Shown: positions 55,219 to 63,832 of the stretch, piece after piece
How positions within the stretch are numbered: the first letter of the stretch is position 1
Layout of the letters: the number at the start of each line of letters is the position of its first letter
Source of the DNA: DASSFG01 sp035547915
GTDB taxonomy: Bacteria > Planctomycetota > Planctomycetia > Pirellulales > JAICIG01
Assembly (NCBI GenBank): GCA_035547915.1
Contig: DASZTS010000024.1
Span: 247,377 to 311,376, forward strand
DNA length: 64,000 nt
Direction of reading: 5' to 3'
Notes under the pieces: generated by a model
Told to the model about the DNA's origin: nothing
The model's input: only the letters and a program-made list of their open reading frames with translations
Databases searched by the model: none
Made by a program: the position numbers and the translations under genes

Positions 55219-55557
55219 TCAGATGGCCTCTTCGCCGGTCTCACCCGTGCGAATGCGCACGATTTCATCGAGGCTGACGATGAAGATCTTGCCGTCGCCG
55301 ATCTGCCCGGTCTGTGCGGCACGCATGATGGTGTCGATGGCCTTCTGCACTCCCGAGTTCGGCACGACGACTTCCAGCTTCACCTTGGGAACGAAGTCCA
55401 CCGCGTACTCCGTGCCGCGATACATCTCGGTATGGCCCTTCTGTCGGCCGAAGCCGCGCACCTCGGTGATGGTCATGCCCTGGATCCCCTGTTCGCTCAA
55501 GGCGTTCTTGACGTCCTCGAGCTTAAAGTGCCGAATGATGGCTTCGATCTTTTTCAT
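55219..55557 (-). CDS. glnB: P-II nitrogen regulatory protein
   Basis: This 112-residue protein begins MKKIEAIIRHFKLEDVKNAL and has TEVRGFGRQKGHTE and the T-loop RGTEYAVDFVPK. Tyr51 is the site uridylylated in proteobacteria. GDGKIFI and the C-terminal IRTGE match the P-II signatures around the nucleotide site. It binds ATP/ADP and 2-oxoglutarate and adjusts ammonium transport or glutamine synthetase. It stands alone here, without amtB or glnA, so GlnB versus GlnK cannot be told apart. The start is after the longer frame's first six codons. Confidence 0.96.
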   Translation of the reverse strand: MKKIEAIIRHFKLEDVKNALSEQGIQGMTITEVRGFGRQKGHTEMYRGTEYAVDFVPKVKLEVVVPNSGVQKAIDTIMRAAQTGQIGDGKIFIVSLDEIVRIRTGETGEEAI

Positions 55558-55956
55558 GCACGCTCTCCAGTTCAAATAGATAGAGAAGCATCCTACCCCG
55601 CCGCGTCGGCAAAGGTCGAGTGCTCGTGTTTCCAGCAGCTATAGTGCGTGCGCTCACACCAGCCCAGAGGGAAAGTCGACAACGGACTGCAGCGGGCGCG
55701 AGGGATTTCCCCGACTCGTCGAAGAACGCGCCGCCAAACTCGGGCGAATGCCCAGTGTCACGAACTTCACGTTCCCTAAGGTAACTGGCGCCAGCGCCGA
55801 AGTAAAGATCCGGCGGCACTCATGTTTACACGCTGTGCGTCGCCTCTTGAGGCTGGCAGGGAATGGAGACCGCAAGCGAGGATGGTTCGCACGATCGGAA
55901 GTCACGCTGCACACCTCAGCTCATCTATCGGACAGTTTGATCGGGGCCAAGCGGGG
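55558..55956 (-). other. Intergenic region without a gene
   Basis: The 399 bp between glnB and the polysaccharide deacetylase gene must hold the glnB promoter and the deacetylase 3' end. The short frames in it have no recognisable product, and I see no convincing promoter pair, hairpin or binding site. Confidence 0.5.
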
Positions 55957-56961
55957 CTAAGTAGGCACAGTGGCGGCCAGCGCGGACAGGTCCGTCAACT
56001 CCGCACGGTCGCCGGCGGACTTTACGAGGTCGCATAGGAGTTGGATCGCCTCGAATTTCGGATCCTCGACCACCAGGCACGAGGGATGCGCCAGGAAGTC
56101 GAAAACCCGACCGTTGTCGATCGCCCATGAGGCGGCGAGGCGGATCGCCTTGAGAAAATCGGACAACTTCCAGCGATTGCTGCGGAAGGCGTTGACGTCG
56201 CTGATCGGGCCCATCGGTATCTCGATCAGTCCGCTCGGGTAGACGAACGGCTGGGACTGTTGCTGGGCGGCGACAATCGCATCGAACACTGCCGCCGGCG
56301 GCGACTCCCCCTCGCGGGCCGCCGGATGCGACGGATACTTGCTGCTGACCCACGTGTAGCCCAGCTTAAGCAGCATCTGCTGGATGTCGTCGCGCTCGGC
56401 AAGTCCTTGGGCGAAGCCGCCCGGTGTGCGAAAGCCGACCTCGTCGATGCCGGCCCGCTCGCGGAGGCCGATCGTGGTCAAGCGGATGTTCTCTTCGATC
56501 ACCTCCGCTGCCGACTTCCCGCGGATCAACCACGGTGCGCGGCGAAAGCGGAATTGCGTTTCGTCGGCCTGCTTGGCCAAAACATACACATGGTCGTAGG
56601 TGTGATTGCCGACGGCATGATCGGCGGCGATCCGCTTGAGCCACTCCACATCGGGCTGCTCGAGCACGCGGCCGACGCAGAAAAAGTGCATGCGGCCGCC
56701 CGCTTGCTTCACGAGGTTCGCGGCTTCGACCGCATACTCTTTGGTCGCGTCGTCGAGATTTCCTTTTTCGAAATCCCATTCGGTCATGCCGCGACGCGGA
56801 TAGTCGCGGCTCATCTCGAGGTCGAGCGTAATGGCGATCTGTGCCCTGCGCGGCGGTGCGGTCGCCGCCGGTAGTCTGCCCACGCAGGTCGCGGTCAGGG
56901 CGCCAGCCGCCACCAGGAACGATCGCCGCGACGCCCGCCGGTCGCCGAGTTGATCTCTCAT
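55957..56961 (-). CDS. Polysaccharide deacetylase-like protein
   Basis: The protein is 334 residues from the ATG at 56961, preceded by GGGAGGG. A twin-arginine-like leader (RRSFLVAAGALTATCVG) leads to a NodB-type domain: ITLDLEM for the first metal motif, GNHTYDH for the His-x-x-x-His motif, and FRTPGGF for the third. The family removes N- or O-acetyl groups from carbohydrates or peptidoglycan using a metal. The start overlaps the stop of the isochorismatase-like gene in an ATGA, so the two are translated together. The substrate is not known. Confidence 0.88.
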   Translation of the reverse strand: MRDQLGDRRASRRSFLVAAGALTATCVGRLPAATAPPRRAQIAITLDLEMSRDYPRRGMTEWDFEKGNLDDATKEYAVEAANLVKQAGGRMHFFCVGRVLEQPDVEWLKRIAADHAVGNHTYDHVYVLAKQADETQFRFRRAPWLIRGKSAAEVIEENIRLTTIGLRERAGIDEVGFRTPGGFAQGLAERDDIQQMLLKLGYTWVSSKYPSHPAAREGESPPAAVFDAIVAAQQQSQPFVYPSGLIEIPMGPISDVNAFRSNRWKLSDFLKAIRLAASWAIDNGRVFDFLAHPSCLVVEDPKFEAIQLLCDLVKSAGDRAELTDLSALAATVPT

Positions 56962-58067
56962 GGCTCCCTCCCTGTCGGTGGTGCGTCGGTCGACCGCACC
57001 CAGGAGACCTGGGTCACGAGATGATCGAGGGCGGCGAACGAGACGTGTGCGTTCGTGGCGTATTTGGGGGTGGAGTTGGCCGGGTAGGTGGCCAAGGTCG
57101 CATCGCCGACCAGGAAAACATTGAAATCGCGAGCCAGGTTCTGGTAGCCCGCTGTGGTGCGGCAATAACACATGTCGGTGGCGTAACCGGTGAGCAGTAC
57201 GTGCCGTACGCCGAGGCTCTTCAAGAACTCCTTCAAGGGCGGATAGCCGGGTTCGTCGTAGATCACCACGTCGTCCGGATCGACGTCGATGTCGCGTGTC
57301 ACGGGGATGGGGAGTTGCCAGAATCCCTCGCGATTGTATTTCGGCCCGGCGTCGAGACCGGGAAACTGGCGGAAATAATCGATCACCGGCGTGTCCGACG
57401 ACAGTTCGATCGTCGCGGGGAGCGGCTCTCCTTCGTAACGGAAGCTGGTCAGCTTTTCCTCGAGCTCTTTGGCGCCGATCGCTCGTTCGGCTGCCGTCGG
57501 CCGGTGCGAGAACGAACGGTAGAGCTTGCGACGGATCGGGTCTTCCTTGCCGGGCAGGCTATACAACACCGCGGCTACTCGGCCGCGCATTCGTTTCAGA
57601 AACGGGTTGATCACTTCGTGCGTGTGCCGCGCCGCCAGGTGGTTCTTGTCGATGGTGCAGAAATCGGCGACACCGGCCGGCTCGGGCGTATTCCACCCCT
57701 GCCCATCGTCGATCCCCCACGGGTGAACCATGACGACGGCCGTCTCCTTGGCCCGCAGCCGGTTTGGCATTTCGATGATGCCGCGCGCGTTGTAAGAGAA
57801 TCGCCACGCGCGGACTTCGAGATCGGCATCGCTATCTTCGACCAGACATGGCGCCTCGTAGCGGACGAGTTCTTCGACCGGCTGTACGAACTCGGGGAAG
57901 TCGCCCAACAGCGGTTGCGGATCGTGGAGGCGCGTCAAACGGTTCTGATACTGCCGCGGCGATGTGCTTTGCGCCGAGACGCACATGGGCAACCCGAGCA
58001 AGATCGCCGTTCCCAGAAGATTACCGGACCACCATCGCCCCCTGAAGCCCTGCTGACGCCAGCGCAT
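56958..58067 (-). CDS. Secreted isochorismatase-like (cysteine hydrolase) protein
   Basis: The 369-residue protein has a signal sequence (LLGTAILLGLPMCVSAQ). The C-terminal part has LLTGYATDMCYCRTTAGYQN and FLVGDATLAT, as in isochorismatase-like hydrolases, where the cysteine after TDM is the nucleophile. The first conserved motif, normally an Asp (as in VIDMQNDF), is VMVHPWGIDDG, so the usual catalytic Asp may be shifted or replaced. The family includes amidases such as nicotinamidase. Coupling to a polysaccharide deacetylase gene suggests an extracytoplasmic job. It lies 17 bp downstream of repeat copy D. Confidence 0.85.
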   Translation of the reverse strand: MRWRQQGFRGRWWSGNLLGTAILLGLPMCVSAQSTSPRQYQNRLTRLHDPQPLLGDFPEFVQPVEELVRYEAPCLVEDSDADLEVRAWRFSYNARGIIEMPNRLRAKETAVVMVHPWGIDDGQGWNTPEPAGVADFCTIDKNHLAARHTHEVINPFLKRMRGRVAAVLYSLPGKEDPIRRKLYRSFSHRPTAAERAIGAKELEEKLTSFRYEGEPLPATIELSSDTPVIDYFRQFPGLDAGPKYNREGFWQLPIPVTRDIDVDPDDVVIYDEPGYPPLKEFLKSLGVRHVLLTGYATDMCYCRTTAGYQNLARDFNVFLVGDATLATYPANSTPKYATNAHVSFAALDHLVTQVSWVRSTDAPPTGREP

Positions 58068-58084
58068 GCTTGGTCTCCTGCATA

Positions 58085-58183
58085 AGAGCGGCTGACAAAA
58101 CCCGGAACCCGGAGCGCCATGGGCAAAAATCGGCCGTGAAGCGCCGATTTGTTGGATCTCGATCCGGTTTTGTCGGTTGCGCT
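58085..58183 (+). repeat. Dispersed 100-bp nested inverted-repeat element, copy D
   Basis: The element begins AGAGCGGCTGACAAAACC and ends TTTTGTCGGTTGCGCT. TAA precedes GAGC on the left and follows GCGC on the right, an apparent 3-bp target duplication. The central inverted repeat AAAATCGGC/GCCGATTTG is imperfect. It ends up in the 5' region of the isochorismatase-like gene. Confidence 0.87.
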
Positions 58184-58434
58184 AAGATTGAAAACACCTA
58201 GAAACTGCTTGGCATGAGCGGCGATTACGCTCTAGCGTAGCCGCCCCGCGGCACGCGGCAAGATGTCGAGCACATTGCCGACGTCTCAACCTACTTGACC
58301 GCCGGCTTGGGTTAGCTGATAAGGTTCTTATAGGAGCCGCCGAAGAGACCGGCCTGGCAAGCCCGGATCGTGACGATCCGCATCCTTTCGGCCGCCCCGA
58401 ATACTCCCCCACGATCCCGCCTTCGGAACCCGCC

Positions 58435-59724
58435 ATGTCTCGCCTTTCTGTCGTGCGACGTTGCCTTGCCGTGGTTGCACTGTTGTCTGGGACGATCTTG
58501 CCGGGGTTGGCCGGCGCCGAAGAATGGCCCTGCTGGCGCGGGCCGCGTGGCGATGGAACGAGCGCCGAACAAAACATACCGACGACGTGGGACGGTACGC
58601 GGGGCGACAATATCGCCTGGAAGACCGAGATTCCCGGTACGGGGCATGCCTCGCCGGTGGTCTGGGACGATCGGATCTTCGTGGCGAGCTGCCTCGAAAA
58701 CGAGAGCGATCGTTTGCTGATCTGCCTCGACCGCCGCAGCGGCGAGATCGTCTGGCAGCGTTCGGTCATGAAATCGCCGCTCGAGAAGAAGCACCAGCTC
58801 AACAGCTATGCGTCCAGCACGCCCGCTACCGACGGCAAGCTGATCTACGTGTCGTTCCTGGAAGGGACCCAGGCGGGCGAGGCCAAGGGCGCGCGGATGG
58901 CCGTGGCGGCCTACGATCTCGACGGTCAGCGCCGCTGGCTGGTCTATCCGGGCGTCTTCTCCAGCGTCCATGGTTATTGTAGTTGCCCGGTGCTGTTCGA
59001 AGACAAGGTGATCATCAACGGCGACCACGACGGCGATGCCTACCTGGTGGCGCTCGACCGTGATTCGGGAGAGACGCTCTGGAAGGTGCCGCGCGAGAAC
59101 AAGACCCGCAGTTATTGCACGCCGATCATCCGCGAGATCGACGGCCGCTGGCAGATGATCCTCTCGGGCTCGAAATGCGTGGCCAGCTACGACCCGCACG
59201 ACGGTTCGCGGCACTGGCTCATCAACGGTCCCACCGAGCAGTTCGTCGCCTCGATGGTCTACGATGGCAAGCTGCTTTTCCTCTCCGCCGGCTTTCCGGA
59301 CCATCACATTCTGGCCATCAGGCCCGACGGCAAAGGGGACGTCAGCAAGACGCACATCGCCTGGCGGACGACCGAGAACTGCTCCTATGTGCCGTCGCCG
59401 GTCGTCGTCGACGACTATTTCCTGATCGTTTCCGACGAGGGGATCGGGAGTTGTTATGACGCGGCCAGCGGCAAACGGCTATGGAAGCACCGCATGGGCC
59501 CGCACTACAGCGCCAGCCTGGTCACCGCCGGCGGCCTGGTCTATTTCCTCTCGGACGAGGGCGTGACCACCGTCGTCAAGCCGGGCGAGCAGTACCATGA
59601 GGTCGCCAAGGCCCCGTTGGGCGAGGCGTGCTACGCGTCGCCCGCGCTGAGCCACGGCCAGATCTATCTGCGCGGGGTAAACCATCTGTTTGCCGTCGGT
59701 GGCAAACAAGTCGCCCAGCGATAG
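58435..59724 (+). CDS. Secreted PQQ-type beta-propeller protein
   Basis: The 429-residue protein has a signal peptide (CLAVVALLSGTILPGLAGA) followed by WPCWRGPRGDGTS, a common opening of planctomycete outer-membrane-biogenesis/PQQ-like repeat proteins. Repeats such as LLICLDRRSGEIVWQRS, LVALDRDSGETLWKVP and CYDAASGKRLWKHR give the blades of an eight-bladed or shorter propeller. No PQQ-binding enzyme residues can be assigned, so it may be a ligand-binding or scaffold protein rather than a dehydrogenase. The next gene begins 8 bp later, so they form an operon. Confidence 0.9.
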   Translation: MSRLSVVRRCLAVVALLSGTILPGLAGAEEWPCWRGPRGDGTSAEQNIPTTWDGTRGDNIAWKTEIPGTGHASPVVWDDRIFVASCLENESDRLLICLDRRSGEIVWQRSVMKSPLEKKHQLNSYASSTPATDGKLIYVSFLEGTQAGEAKGARMAVAAYDLDGQRRWLVYPGVFSSVHGYCSCPVLFEDKVIINGDHDGDAYLVALDRDSGETLWKVPRENKTRSYCTPIIREIDGRWQMILSGSKCVASYDPHDGSRHWLINGPTEQFVASMVYDGKLLFLSAGFPDHHILAIRPDGKGDVSKTHIAWRTTENCSYVPSPVVVDDYFLIVSDEGIGSCYDAASGKRLWKHRMGPHYSASLVTAGGLVYFLSDEGVTTVVKPGEQYHEVAKAPLGEACYASPALSHGQIYLRGVNHLFAVGGKQVAQR

Positions 59725-59732
59725 GCGAGGAC

Positions 59733-60668
59733 ATGCCGACAGAAGCGCCCACCTTAGCGGGAGTCGTGCCGATCGTTCCTACGCCGTTTACGGCCGCGGA
59801 GGAGATCGATCATGAGGCGGTCGGGCGGTGTGTGCGGTTCGCCGCGGCGAGTGGCCTGCGTGTCGTCTGCTTGCCGGCCTACGCCAGCGAGTTTTACAAG
59901 CTGAGCGAGGCCGAACGGCGTGGTGTGATCGAAACGGCCGTCCGCGCGGCCGACGGCAAGGTCGCCGTCATGGCCCAGGCCAACCATCCGTCGGCCAAGC
60001 TGGCTGCCGAATTGGCCCGGCTCTACGAATCGCTGGGGGCGGGTTTCATCTCGTTCGCCCTGCCGCGCATCTTTCCGCTTCCCGAATCCGACCTACTTGA
60101 TTACGCGGCCACGATCTGCCGGGCCACGAAGCTGACCGTGCTGATCCAGGACTTCAATCCCGGCGGGGCGACGGTCGGCGCCGATTTTGCCCGCCGGCTG
60201 GCCGACACTTGCCCGAACTTCGGCTACCTGAAGCTCGAAGAACCTCTCATGGGCGGCAAGGTGCGGCAGATCATCGACGCCACGCAAGGGCGCGTCGGGG
60301 TGCTCGAAGGCTGGGGCGGCATGTATCTGCTCGACCTGATTCCTGCCGGCATCTGCGGGCTGATGCCCGGCTTGGGAATCTCCGATCTTTTAGCGCACGT
60401 GTGGCAGGCCGCCCGGGCACACCGCGAGAGCGAGGCAACGGAGATCTTCCAAGTCCTGCTGCCGCAGATCGTCTACTCGCTCCAGCATTCGGAGTTATTC
60501 AACTGGATAGAAAAGCGGCTCTTGCTGGCCCGCGGCGTCCTGCCGGCGTCGAGCACACACGTTCGCCGCGCCACATGGACTCCCGACGAAGCCACGCTGC
60601 GCCACGGCGATCTCTTGAACGCCGCGGTCGTCGCCTTGGCCCACCGCTTGGGATCTAGAAGCGGCTGA
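59733..60668 (+). CDS. Dihydrodipicolinate synthase-family aldolase
   Basis: The protein is 311 residues from the ATG at 59733 with GGCGAGG upstream. VPIVPTPFTAAEEID opens the family TIM barrel, and FGYLKLEEP holds Lys167, the Schiff-base lysine. LIQDFNPGGATV stands where DapA has the Tyr of the YN-x-P motif; here it is Phe, so the proton-shuttle Tyr seems changed. The family splits or joins pyruvate with aldehydes. A true DapA is unlikely; a sugar-acid or 2-keto-acid aldolase is more plausible. It is cytoplasmic and co-transcribed with the propeller gene. Confidence 0.88.
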   Translation: MPTEAPTLAGVVPIVPTPFTAAEEIDHEAVGRCVRFAAASGLRVVCLPAYASEFYKLSEAERRGVIETAVRAADGKVAVMAQANHPSAKLAAELARLYESLGAGFISFALPRIFPLPESDLLDYAATICRATKLTVLIQDFNPGGATVGADFARRLADTCPNFGYLKLEEPLMGGKVRQIIDATQGRVGVLEGWGGMYLLDLIPAGICGLMPGLGISDLLAHVWQAARAHRESEATEIFQVLLPQIVYSLQHSELFNWIEKRLLLARGVLPASSTHVRRATWTPDEATLRHGDLLNAAVVALAHRLGSRSG

Positions 60669-60725
60669 CACACCCGCAGGCAGGAGCGCCGTGGGCCGGC
60701 CACGAAGCGCCGATCTTTGTCCCAG
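60657..60725 (+). repeat. Degenerate copy of the dispersed element
   Basis: AGAAGCGGCTGACACACCCG, then GGAGCGCCGTGGGC and GAAGCGCCGAT in the same order as the full copies, with gaps, show a decayed copy (E). It overlaps the end of the aldolase gene and lies in the space before hisB. Confidence 0.6.
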
Positions 60726-60927
60726 GGTGAGGCCGTTCTGCATCTCCTGCGAGAGGGCGTGGCCCGAGGCGGCCGGGCGAGGTCCCGCCGTGCGCCCACC
60801 GCTCGAGCGTTCGTCGATCCTCTCCCGAACGTACGATCACGGGTGCCATCCGCCTGCGTTCATCCTCCTGATGACCCTTGGGACGCACCAGAACCAGAAT
60901 AAGTTCCCGTATCGGTGAATCACTACA

Positions 60928-61518
60928 CTAGCCGAGGGTGCCCTTGGTGCTGGGCACACCCGACGCGCGCGGATCGCGCTCGACCGCAATCCGCAAGGCA
61001 CGTGCGGCGGCCTTGAAGACCGCCTCGCTGATATGGTGCGCGTTGCGGCCGTAATGCACCAGCACGTGCAGGTTGCACAACGCGTTGGCCGCCAGCGCCT
61101 GCCAAAAATCTTCGACCAGCTCGCTGTCGAAATCCCCGATCTTGGCCGAGGGGAACGGCGCCTGGAACACCAGGTAATAACGGCCGCTCAGGTCGACGGC
61201 GACCGTCGCCAACGTCTCTTCCATCGGCAGGGTAAAGTGCCCATAGCGACGGATGCCCGATTTATCGCCCAACGCCTGCCGCAACGCCTGGCCCAGGCAA
61301 ATACCCACGTCTTCTACCGTGTGGTGTTGGTCGACGTGCAGGTCGCCTTTGGCTTCGACCACTAGATCGAGCGCGGCGTGTTTGGCCAGCAGCGTCAGCA
61401 TGTGATCGAAGAAGCCGACACCGGTGGCCACCTCGGCCCGGCCGCTGCCATCGAGGTCGACCTTCACGACGATCTCGGTCTCGGCTGTCTTGCGTTCGAT
61501 GCGTGCGCTGCGCGACAT
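60928..61518 (-). CDS. hisB: Imidazoleglycerol-phosphate dehydratase
   Basis: The 196-residue protein has the HisB signatures GVGFFDHMLTLLAKHA, HHTVEDVGICLGQAL and GRNAHHISEAVFKA, and ends ...KGTLG, so it is full length and monofunctional (no phosphatase domain). It makes imidazole-acetol phosphate in histidine synthesis, using Mn. The start at 61518 gives the normal MSRSARIERKTAET. It diverges from the S46 peptidase gene; the other his genes are not nearby. Confidence 0.97.
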   Translation of the reverse strand: MSRSARIERKTAETEIVVKVDLDGSGRAEVATGVGFFDHMLTLLAKHAALDLVVEAKGDLHVDQHHTVEDVGICLGQALRQALGDKSGIRRYGHFTLPMEETLATVAVDLSGRYYLVFQAPFPSAKIGDFDSELVEDFWQALAANALCNLHVLVHYGRNAHHISEAVFKAAARALRIAVERDPRASGVPSTKGTLG

Positions 61519-61762
61519 GATGGACGATGTTTGAGGTGGTTGAAACGGGCGTGCATACCAGAATACCGCGCCGCCCGACCGACACGCTAGTATCGTAACT
61601 CGTCGCGGGCCTCGAGCGCCAAGCGAGGCGCAGGCTCGACGTGAGCGTCCGGTTTGGCTTGCCCGCGGGCCGCGCGATTACTAGGCTGAGGCGGTCCGAA
61701 GCGATCCCGCGGTGGAGGCGATGGCCTTCTCCACCGACTACCGGTTAAAAGGAATGTACCCG

Positions 61763-63832
61763 ATGATTTCTCGTTCACTGTGCTGCGTGGTGCTCACGAT
61801 GACGATTCTCCCGACGCTCGCCAAGGGCGACGAAGGCATGTGGCTCTTCAACAATCCGCCCCGCGATCACCTGAAGAAGCAACACGACTTCGATCCGAGC
61901 GACGAATGGCTGACACACCTGCAACGGGCCAGCGTGCGCTTCAACAGCGGCGGATCCGGCTCATTCGTCTCGGCCGACGGCCTGGTGATGACCAACCACC
62001 ACGTCGGTGCCGACGCCCTGCAAAAATTCAGCGATGCCGAGCACGACTACATCGAAGAGGGCTTTTATGCCGCGTCGCTCGACGACGAGAAGAAGTGCCT
62101 CGACCTGGAACTCAACGTGCTGATGAGCATCGAGGACGTGACCGACCGCGTCAACAAGGCCGTTGAAGGGCTTTCACCGGCCGAGGCACGCACCGCGCGT
62201 CAGGCGGAAATGAACACGATCGAGGAGGAGTCGTTCCAGAAGACGGGGCTGCGTAGCGATGTGATCACGCTCTATCAGGGCGGCCAGTTCCATCTCTACC
62301 GCTACAAGAAATACACCGACGTTCGGTTGGTCTTCGCGCCCGAGAAATCGATCGCCTTCTTCGGCGGCGATCCCGACAACTTCGAGTTTCCCCGTTACGA
62401 CTTGGACATCTGTTTCTTCCGTGCCTACGAAGACGACAAGCCGGCCCAGATCGAGCACTACCTGGCATGGAGTAAGGCGGGCGCCGGCGATGGCGAACTG
62501 ATATTCGTCTCGGGGAACCCGGGCCGCACCAACCGGTTGAACACGGTGGCCCACCTCAAGTTTCTGCGCGATCGAGTCTTTCCATTGTCGCTCGACGTAT
62601 TGCGCCGCCGCGAGGTGATGTTGAAGAACTTTAGTGATCGCAGCCGCGAGAACGCCCGCCGCGCGCAAGACGACCTGTTCGGCTACCAGAACTCGCGGAA
62701 GGCGCGGCTCGGTGGCCTGGGGGGCCTACAAGACCCGGCCATCATGCGAGACAAGGAGCAGGCCGAGACCAAACTTCGCAAAGCGGTGGCGGCCGATCCG
62801 AAGCTCAAGGCGTCGTATGGCGACGCTTGGAAGCAGGTAGACGACTCGCTCACCACCTGGCGCGAGATCTATCTCGATTGGTATCTGCTCGAAGGAGGTC
62901 AGGCCTTCAACAGCGACCTGTTCCGCATCGCCCGGATTATCGTTCGGCTCACGGCCGAAACCGAGAAGCCCAACGCCGAACGGTTGCGCGAATACGGCGA
63001 AGCAGGCCTCGATTCGCTCAAGCACCAACTCTATTCCGAAGCCCCGATCTACAACGATCTGGAGATCGCGAAGTTGACCGATTCACTCGGGATGTATGAG
63101 GAACTGGTCGGCGCCGATACCGATTTCGTGCGGAAGGTGCTCGATAATCAATCACCGGTGCAGCGGGCCACCAAACTCGTGGAAGGCAGCGGTCTGGCCG
63201 ATGTGGCAACGCGCCGCAAGCTGGTCGAGGCGGGGCGCAAGGGCGTCGAAGCCTCGGACGATCCGTTCATCGTGCTGGCGCGGCTCGTCGACGGGCCGGC
63301 ACGGCGCGTGAGAAAGAGCTATGAAGAACGAGTACAGGAGCCGCAACAACAAGCCTACGGCAAACTGGCCAAGGCGCAATTCGCCCTCTACGGCGGCGAC
63401 CATTACCCCGATGCCACGTTCACGCTCCGCCTGGCATTCGGCCTGGTAAAGGGGTACGAGGACCGTGGTAAACAGGTGTCGCCCTGGACCACGATGGAAG
63501 GAGCCTACCGCCACGCGCGCGAGCACGGCGACGTCCCGCCGTTTCAACTGCCCGAGCGCTGGTTCCAGAAACGCAAGTCGTTGCGCGGAGAGACACCGTT
63601 CAATTTCGTGAGCACGGCCGACATCATCGGCGGCAATTCGGGAAGCCCGGTGGTGAACCGTAAAGGCGAGCTGGTGGGCATCATCTTCGACGGCAATATC
63701 CAATCGCTGGTGCTCGACTTCGTCTACACCGACGCGCAAGCCCGCGCCGTGTCCGTGCACTCCGCCGCGATCCTCGAAGCCCTCGACAAGATCTACGAGG
63801 CGAAGCGCGTCGTGGAAGCACTACGAGAATGA
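61763..63832 (+). CDS. S46 dipeptidyl-peptidase (DPP7/DPP11 type), secreted
   Basis: The protein is 689 residues from the ATG at 61763, 9 bp after AAAAGGA; an ATG at 61754 sits too close to that site. A signal peptide (LCCVVLTMTILPTLAKG) is followed by DEGMWLFNNPP, the S46 opening, then TNHHVGADAL (His80, catalytic) and IIGGNSGSPVVN (Ser626, catalytic). The residue 18 positions after the serine is Gly (644), the DPP7 state; DPP11 has Arg there. This predicts preference for a hydrophobic P1 residue. It releases dipeptides from exported or environmental peptides. Confidence 0.94.
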   Translation: MISRSLCCVVLTMTILPTLAKGDEGMWLFNNPPRDHLKKQHDFDPSDEWLTHLQRASVRFNSGGSGSFVSADGLVMTNHHVGADALQKFSDAEHDYIEEGFYAASLDDEKKCLDLELNVLMSIEDVTDRVNKAVEGLSPAEARTARQAEMNTIEEESFQKTGLRSDVITLYQGGQFHLYRYKKYTDVRLVFAPEKSIAFFGGDPDNFEFPRYDLDICFFRAYEDDKPAQIEHYLAWSKAGAGDGELIFVSGNPGRTNRLNTVAHLKFLRDRVFPLSLDVLRRREVMLKNFSDRSRENARRAQDDLFGYQNSRKARLGGLGGLQDPAIMRDKEQAETKLRKAVAADPKLKASYGDAWKQVDDSLTTWREIYLDWYLLEGGQAFNSDLFRIARIIVRLTAETEKPNAERLREYGEAGLDSLKHQLYSEAPIYNDLEIAKLTDSLGMYEELVGADTDFVRKVLDNQSPVQRATKLVEGSGLADVATRRKLVEAGRKGVEASDDPFIVLARLVDGPARRVRKSYEERVQEPQQQAYGKLAKAQFALYGGDHYPDATFTLRLAFGLVKGYEDRGKQVSPWTTMEGAYRHAREHGDVPPFQLPERWFQKRKSLRGETPFNFVSTADIIGGNSGSPVVNRKGELVGIIFDGNIQSLVLDFVYTDAQARAVSVHSAAILEALDKIYEAKRVVEALRE

